Assembly (NCBI GenBank): GCA_016201045.1
Contig: JACQDM010000001.1
Location: 1-64,000, forward strand
DNA: 64,000 nucleotides
Reading direction: 5' to 3'
Origin: Afipia sp.
GTDB taxonomy: Bacteria; Pseudomonadota; Alphaproteobacteria; Rhizobiales; Xanthobacteraceae
Below, in pieces: positions 60,118 to 64,000 of this stretch. A program made the position numbers and the translations under genes. Position 1 is the first letter of the stretch. Each line of letters begins with the position of its first letter. The notes beneath the pieces were generated by a model, which saw nothing but the letters and a program-made list of their open reading frames with translations, searched no databases and was not told the DNA's origin.

Positions 60118-60942
60118 TTACTTTTTCTTCACAACCTTGTTGATGAGCTTGTCCAGCATACCCGGCGTCTCCTGCCCGGTTGCCAGTGACATTTTCTCGC
60201 GCGTGCGGCCGCTGACATAGACGCCGAGCACGCCGAAGCGGAAGCCCCAATAGGCCACCAGAAGTCCGGTCGCGCCGATCATGGTGTTGATCGCGGTGAG
60301 ATCCTTGACCCAGAAACCGTGAAGCACAATGACCCACAGCGCGGCACATTCGACCGTTAATTCGACCGCGACTGCGGCGGCTTCAATGGGAGCGAGGCCG
60401 TAGTGATCGTCGAGCGGATGAAAGAACGTCAGATGCAGAATCGGCGGCACGCGCGACGCGTTCTGATCGAAGCGCACACTGCGCGAGCCAACACAATATT
60501 CATAGGCCTCCGGCCAGCCGTCATGCCCCGGCACCACCTTCATGCGATCGGGCCGCAGCGCGTAGAGTTCGCGCACGGAGTCATCCAGCACGACCGCCTC
60601 GATGTAGGCGTTGCCGGACAACATCATGTGGGCGTAGAGCGTCTCGAAAAAGCTCGCACCGTCCTGCCGCGCATTCGGCCGCGTCAAAAGTTGCAGCAGC
60701 GGATGTGCGTCGCGCTCCGCCGCCCCCTCATAAAGAAGAAAGACGCACGACGCCGCGCTCTGCGCGATCAGCCGCACCGCCCCGTGCACGATGGCGTTGG
60801 TCAGATAGCCCTCGCGCGCAAGGCCTGCATAGTCGCGCGGCGTCCATCGCGCGCGTCCGCCACTCTCGAATGCCAGCACCTGCGATGTGCGCGAGGCTTT
60901 GGCTTCGGGCGCGCGGAGAATGTTACTAAAAAGATTGAGCAT
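60118..60942 (-). CDS. Portal-protein N-terminus fused to holin-like membrane domain (GTA remnant)
   Basis: An intact open frame of 274 residues from ATG 60942. Residues to about 194 match the N-terminal half of a gene-transfer-agent portal protein: ARWTPRDYAGLAREGY, RPNARQDGASFFETLYAHM, YALRPDRMKVVPG and HLTFFHPLDDHYGLAPIEAA. A normal portal would continue for about 200 further residues. Instead, at about base 60360, the sequence switches to two hydrophobic helices (ALWVIVLHGFW and AINTMIGATGLLVAYWGFRF), then GVYVSGRTREK and a basic tail KVVKKK. This end resembles the 3TM holin family of GTA release. The join is in frame with no stop. It looks like the product of a large internal deletion of the capsid and tail genes. 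Confidence 0.7.
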   Translation of the reverse strand: MLNLFSNILRAPEAKASRTSQVLAFESGGRARWTPRDYAGLAREGYLTNAIVHGAVRLIAQSAASCVFLLYEGAAERDAHPLLQLLTRPNARQDGASFFETLYAHMMLSGNAYIEAVVLDDSVRELYALRPDRMKVVPGHDGWPEAYEYCVGSRSVRFDQNASRVPPILHLTFFHPLDDHYGLAPIEAAAVAVELTVECAALWVIVLHGFWVKDLTAINTMIGATGLLVAYWGFRFGVLGVYVSGRTREKMSLATGQETPGMLDKLINKVVKKK

Positions 60943-61111
60943 TCGACAGATCCAATGAAAGTTCGCAGAATGCGCCCGGCGCACGCCGTAAAACCGTCGC
61001 TGAAATAGGAATAGTTCCCAGTGTGGCTATTCTGCTACATCATCGTTCGTTATTTCGTGTTGGGTGTAGGCGTCAGCTCTAAGTGTCAAATCACCCACCG
61101 CATTGGTCATT

Positions 61112-61939
61112 ATGAAAAAGTTTTTGTGCTTTCTTGCTGTCATCACTTGTGCACCGATCACCGCGTCCGCGGCCGAACGAGGCGCAACGAACATCTGGTC
61201 CGGCTTTTACGTGGGGGCGACCGCAGGTTATGCATGGGGTCAATCGCGGTCCAACACGACATCGGATTGTCCGGGAACCGGCGCTGTGCGTCTCGGCTAT
61301 TACTGCGACGGCAGCGCACCGGCTCTTATTGGCAACGCCGTGGCTGTTGCAGCAGCGGGATCGGGCTCGACAAATCCGGCCGGCTTCACCGGCGGCGGAC
61401 TGGCCGGATACAATAGCCAGCGCGGAGATTGGGTTTTTGGTTTCGAGACCGACCTCAGCTCCTTCAAATTGAATAGCGCCCGCAGCAGCAGAGGCCTTTA
61501 TCCGGTTGCAGGCGCAGGCACCAGTTTCGTGCTGAATTCGTCCATCGACAGCAGCTGGTTGTGGACCGCGCGCGCGCGCGCCGGGTGGACGGTATCGAAT
61601 GCGCTGATTTACGCGACGGGCGGTCTGGCAATTTCGGAACTGACGGCCGCAAATTTCTTCCTGGACAACGCGAGCACCGTTGTCGGCGCCAACGGCAGCG
61701 GCAGCGGATCGGCACGCGAAGTCAAGGTCGGCTATTCCATCGGCGGGGGCGCGGAATGGAGCCTGACGCGGAACTGGAGCATCAAGGCTGAGTATCTGTT
61801 CGTCGATTTAGGCGAGGTGCAAGCGGTTGCGCGCGTGACCAATCCGAATTTTGCCGGCGGTACGCCTGCGAACCTTGTCACAACGTCCACTGACCTGACT
61901 GCCCATATCGCACGCTTCGGCGCGAATTACCGCTTCTGA
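61112..61939 (+). CDS. Outer-membrane beta-barrel protein (Omp25/Omp31-like)
   Basis: A 275-residue protein using the ATG at 61112, with a Sec signal peptide ending ASAAE. The mature part alternates hydrophobic and polar residues in the manner of an eight-stranded barrel. It has WSGFYVGATAGYAWG at the start, DWVFGFETDLSSF, GAEWSLTRNWSIKAEYLFVDLG near the end, and the terminal phenylalanine of ARFGANYRF needed for outer-membrane insertion. This is the porin-like surface antigen family common in rhizobia. It is on the plus strand, between the large terminase and the portal remnant, so it interrupts the phage-like gene order. Confidence 0.88.
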   Translation: MKKFLCFLAVITCAPITASAAERGATNIWSGFYVGATAGYAWGQSRSNTTSDCPGTGAVRLGYYCDGSAPALIGNAVAVAAAGSGSTNPAGFTGGGLAGYNSQRGDWVFGFETDLSSFKLNSARSSRGLYPVAGAGTSFVLNSSIDSSWLWTARARAGWTVSNALIYATGGLAISELTAANFFLDNASTVVGANGSGSGSAREVKVGYSIGGGAEWSLTRNWSIKAEYLFVDLGEVQAVARVTNPNFAGGTPANLVTTSTDLTAHIARFGANYRF

Positions 61940-61944
61940 TTTTC

Positions 61945-63312
61945 CTAAAAACTTCGCACGCGCGGCGGCGCATGCGCGCCGAAGCTCAGGCTCGCTATCG
62001 CCCACACCAGCGCATCGAGACGATCCGGCGAGCGGCCGGACGACAAGCCGCTCGCGCCGAAATCGCACATCTCGTCTTCGAGCGCCGTGAAATGGCCGGC
62101 GTGTTTGACGCGGCCCTGTTCGTAAAGCGCGGCCACAGGTTCTGCGCGCAGATATTTTCCGCGTGTCGCCCGCACCGGCAGCACCGGCACGGTTGAATCG
62201 ACCTCGGCGATCACGGCCTTCACCATCTCGCCGCCCTGATTGACTTCCGCGACCAGCGCATCGGCCTCACACCGCCGCCACAGCGCGATCGCTTTGGTGG
62301 CCCACACTGATGGCGTCGCAGCCGAAATCGTGTCGTCGGCCAGAATATAGATCGCGCCGTCATTCGCGATGCCGGCAGCGACGATGCCGCAACTGTCCGC
62401 GCGCTTGCTCGATGACGCCGGCGGATCGACCGCAACGACGATGCGCGCCAGAGATGGCGCTTCAGTTACGCGGCATTTTTCAAGCAACGCGCGCGACCAC
62501 AACGCATCGCTGCGCTCCTCGATGATCTCGCCATCGAGTTCCTGACGTCCCAGCCGCGTGTCGCGGTACCGCGCCATCACGCTCTGCAGAAAATTCGGCG
62601 CGAGGTGATAGGCATTCGCCCGCGTCGGCGCGTGCGTTACCACGCTGGTCGGATCGCACATCAGCCGTTTAATCAAAGCGTTCGGGCGCGGCGTCGTCGT
62701 AATGAGCTGGCGCGGCTGCGATCCAAGCCGCAATCCGAATTGCAGCATGTCGAACGTCTCCTGCGCGTAACGCCACTTCGCAAGCTCATCCGACCATGCG
62801 CAGGAAAATTGCGGGCCGCGCAGGCTTTCCGGATCTTCAGCGGAAAAAGCGTAAGCGACCGCGCCGTTATTCCATTCCAGCCGCTTGCGCGATGAAATCC
62901 AGTCCGGCCGTTCGTCGCGGCGATGAACCGCAAGCAATCCCGCCACGCCCTCGATCATGATTTCGCGAACGTCGTGTTCGCTTTCCCCAACCAGCGCAAT
63001 ATTCGTCATCGGCGCAGCCGCCAGTGGAGCAAGCCCGAGCGCCTGCGCCCTCACCCATTCGGCACCTGCGCGAGTCTTGCCGGCGCCGCGCCCGCCGATC
63101 AGCAGCCATGTCAGCCACGGCGCGCCGTTCGGCGCGAGCCGCGGCGGCATCTGGTGATCGTGCGCGAACAGCGTCCAGTTGGCACCGAGCAGTTCAAGCT
63201 CGCGTTCACTCAGCTGGGTGAGGATGTACGTCCTTTGCTTCGCCGACAAGGATTTCCAGGCGTCGCGCGAGTTCGGATCGAAGCTCGTCGAGATTTCGTG
63301 GAATGGCGTCAT
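61945..63312 (-). CDS. Large terminase (DNA packaging ATPase), GTA type
   Basis: A 455-residue terminase large subunit. Walker A is GGRGAGKT at 73-80. The acidic box CAWSDELAKW and the adjacent ITTTPRPNAL coupling motif are present. The nuclease domain from about 285 has VVAVDPPASSSKRADSCGIVAAG, with the first metal aspartate, and SLARI before it. The last part (SSGRSPDRLDALVWAIASL) has the third acidic residue. The form without other phage genes matches GTA gene g2. All motifs appear intact. It overlaps the upstream small gene by 107 bases and ends 5 bases from the convergent outer-membrane protein gene. Packaging is not expected without a capsid. Confidence 0.88.
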   Translation of the reverse strand: MTPFHEISTSFDPNSRDAWKSLSAKQRTYILTQLSERELELLGANWTLFAHDHQMPPRLAPNGAPWLTWLLIGGRGAGKTRAGAEWVRAQALGLAPLAAAPMTNIALVGESEHDVREIMIEGVAGLLAVHRRDERPDWISSRKRLEWNNGAVAYAFSAEDPESLRGPQFSCAWSDELAKWRYAQETFDMLQFGLRLGSQPRQLITTTPRPNALIKRLMCDPTSVVTHAPTRANAYHLAPNFLQSVMARYRDTRLGRQELDGEIIEERSDALWSRALLEKCRVTEAPSLARIVVAVDPPASSSKRADSCGIVAAGIANDGAIYILADDTISAATPSVWATKAIALWRRCEADALVAEVNQGGEMVKAVIAEVDSTVPVLPVRATRGKYLRAEPVAALYEQGRVKHAGHFTALEDEMCDFGASGLSSGRSPDRLDALVWAIASLSFGAHAPPRVRSF

Positions 63313-63748
63313 CGGCGGCTTTCGTCTTCTCCTCGGTCGCGGCGCGGTCCTGTTCGCGCAGCCGCATGATTTCCTTCAGCGTGCGCGCCAACGAGGCCAG
63401 CACGCGCGCGCGGCTCTCCGCCTCGCTGCGCAGCACCGGCGGAACACGCGAGACGCCGATGATGGATTCGATTTTCGACAATTCGCGCTCGATGGCGTTG
63501 GACACGCGCTCGATCAGCGAGGTTTCGGGACCGGGAGGCTCGGGATCGTTGAGCCGATCGACGGCAGAACGTTTCTGGGCCGGACGCGACGCGGCGAGCG
63601 AGTTCGCCGTGACCCGCGCAATCGCTTCGATAGCCGCGCTGTCGTCCGCGCTGACTTTCAAATTTTGTGCAGGCTCAAGCGTCAGCCTTGCACGCACGCG
63701 CCTTTCCCCTGCCGGCTTTGCTGCCGGTCTGGACGAAGGCTTTTTCAT
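63206..63748 (-). CDS. Small-terminase-like / GTA g1-like hypothetical protein
   Basis: A 180-residue Ala/Arg-rich protein. The first 70 residues are low-complexity (KPSSRPAAKPAGERRVRAR). The second half is strongly helical (LARTLKEIMRLREQDRAATEEK and LDELRSELARRLEIL), suitable for a coiled-coil oligomer. Its position directly before the large terminase is that of the small terminase (g1) of a GTA; that is a positional argument, not a sequence match I can prove. Its last 107 bases overlap the start of the large terminase in another frame, and both frames are open. Confidence 0.55.
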   Translation of the reverse strand: MKKPSSRPAAKPAGERRVRARLTLEPAQNLKVSADDSAAIEAIARVTANSLAASRPAQKRSAVDRLNDPEPPGPETSLIERVSNAIERELSKIESIIGVSRVPPVLRSEAESRARVLASLARTLKEIMRLREQDRAATEEKTKAADDAIPRNLDELRSELARRLEILVGEAKDVHPHPAE

Positions 63749-63807
63749 CGGTAGACAAATCCAATTCGGGAATTCGCGCGGAATTCCCGATCAGTTCCGG
63801 CGCTGTA

Positions 63808-64000
63808 TCACGTCCGGAAGAAGATGAACCATACGATGCTCAGCACGAACACGGCGGCTACCGTGCTGATGGTCAAGAGCGCAAGTATCGAAGGCCCCGG
63901 CTCCGCGCTACGCGCCTCCTGCGCCGTCTCGACGATGCGGCCTTCGGATTTCGCCGCTGCCGCTTTCGTTCGGATGCGGCGTGCCGCAGGCTTTGTGCCT
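63808..64000 (-). CDS. C-terminal fragment of a tail-anchored membrane protein (5' end cut)
   Basis: An open frame enters from the right edge and ends with a TGA at 63808-63810, giving 63 residues. The visible part is an Ala/Arg/Lys-rich segment (PAARRIRTKAAAAK), then EGRIVETAQEARSAEPG, then a single hydrophobic helix (ILALLTISTVAAVFVLSIVW) and a short FIFFRT tail. The single terminal helix suggests a tail-anchored or C-in membrane protein. Its N-terminus lies outside the window, so the family is not determined. It ends 59 bases before the small-terminase-like gene. Confidence 0.55.
   Translation of the reverse strand, partial: GTKPAARRIRTKAAAAKSEGRIVETAQEARSAEPGPSILALLTISTVAAVFVLSIVWFIFFRT

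Noticed and set aside
60992-61018. GGAAC-like element upstream of the portal-holin chimera (minus strand), as a possible general stress (EcfG) promoter
   Set aside because: The second element (CGGTT) is off consensus and the spacing to the matching bases is wrong; too weak to report.

Overview
The window looks like chromosomal DNA of an alphaproteobacterium of the order Hyphomicrobiales, most likely family Nitrobacteraceae (the Bradyrhizobium / Rhodopseudomonas / Afipia / Oligotropha group). The reasons are the GC-rich codon use with strong third-position bias, the CycHJKL-type cytochrome c maturation operon, class II DAHP synthase, DivJ- and PleC-like kinases, DUF2865 and DUF2059 proteins and a gene-transfer-agent (GTA) type terminase. 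The species assignment is inference. I see no rRNA, tRNA, CRISPR array or insertion sequence.

Layout. 1-7741 (minus strand): a polyamine-type periplasmic binding protein cut by the window edge, an aminotransferase/rhodanese pair, two tandem kup potassium transporters and a motA/motB pair. 8002-9327: an alpha/beta-hydrolase fused to a class III nucleotide cyclase. 9376-18071: psd and pssA (phosphatidylethanolamine synthesis), an Atm1-like ABC exporter, a LOG-family gene, a VOC protein, citramalate synthase, and a tightly coupled cluster of cysS, two tiny paired membrane proteins and a GNAT acetyltransferase. 18355-27745: secreted Cys-rich and DUF2865 proteins, nadE, aroG overlapping the region upstream of dgkA, a gor-DUF2059-rpiA cluster, gph and a lipoprotein. 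27857-36311: moaA, a TRAP transporter with two tandem binding proteins, mrp, and a broken hydroxyisobutyrate dehydrogenase-like gene.

36543-50163: a DivJ-like kinase, DUF1289, a membrane-anchored aspartic protease, dusA, a quinone oxidoreductase, a CDF cation exporter and a PleC-like kinase whose 3' end overlaps glnE tail to tail. glnE is translationally coupled to an OmpR-type two-component system. 50366-56223: degP and the ccmIEFH operon. 56384-60030: an uncharacterised 460-residue protein and a PhoPQ-like two-component system. 60118-64000: a decayed GTA head locus (small-terminase-like gene, large terminase and a portal fragment fused in frame to a holin-like membrane domain), with an outer-membrane barrel gene on the opposite strand inside it.

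Most of the window is ordinary core genome. The points most worth a second look are the portal-holin chimera in the GTA remnant, the ATGA-chained twin micro-membrane proteins behind cysS, the hydrolase-cyclase fusion, the frameshifting deletion in the dehydrogenase gene, and the coupling of glnE to an envelope-type sensor kinase next to degP.
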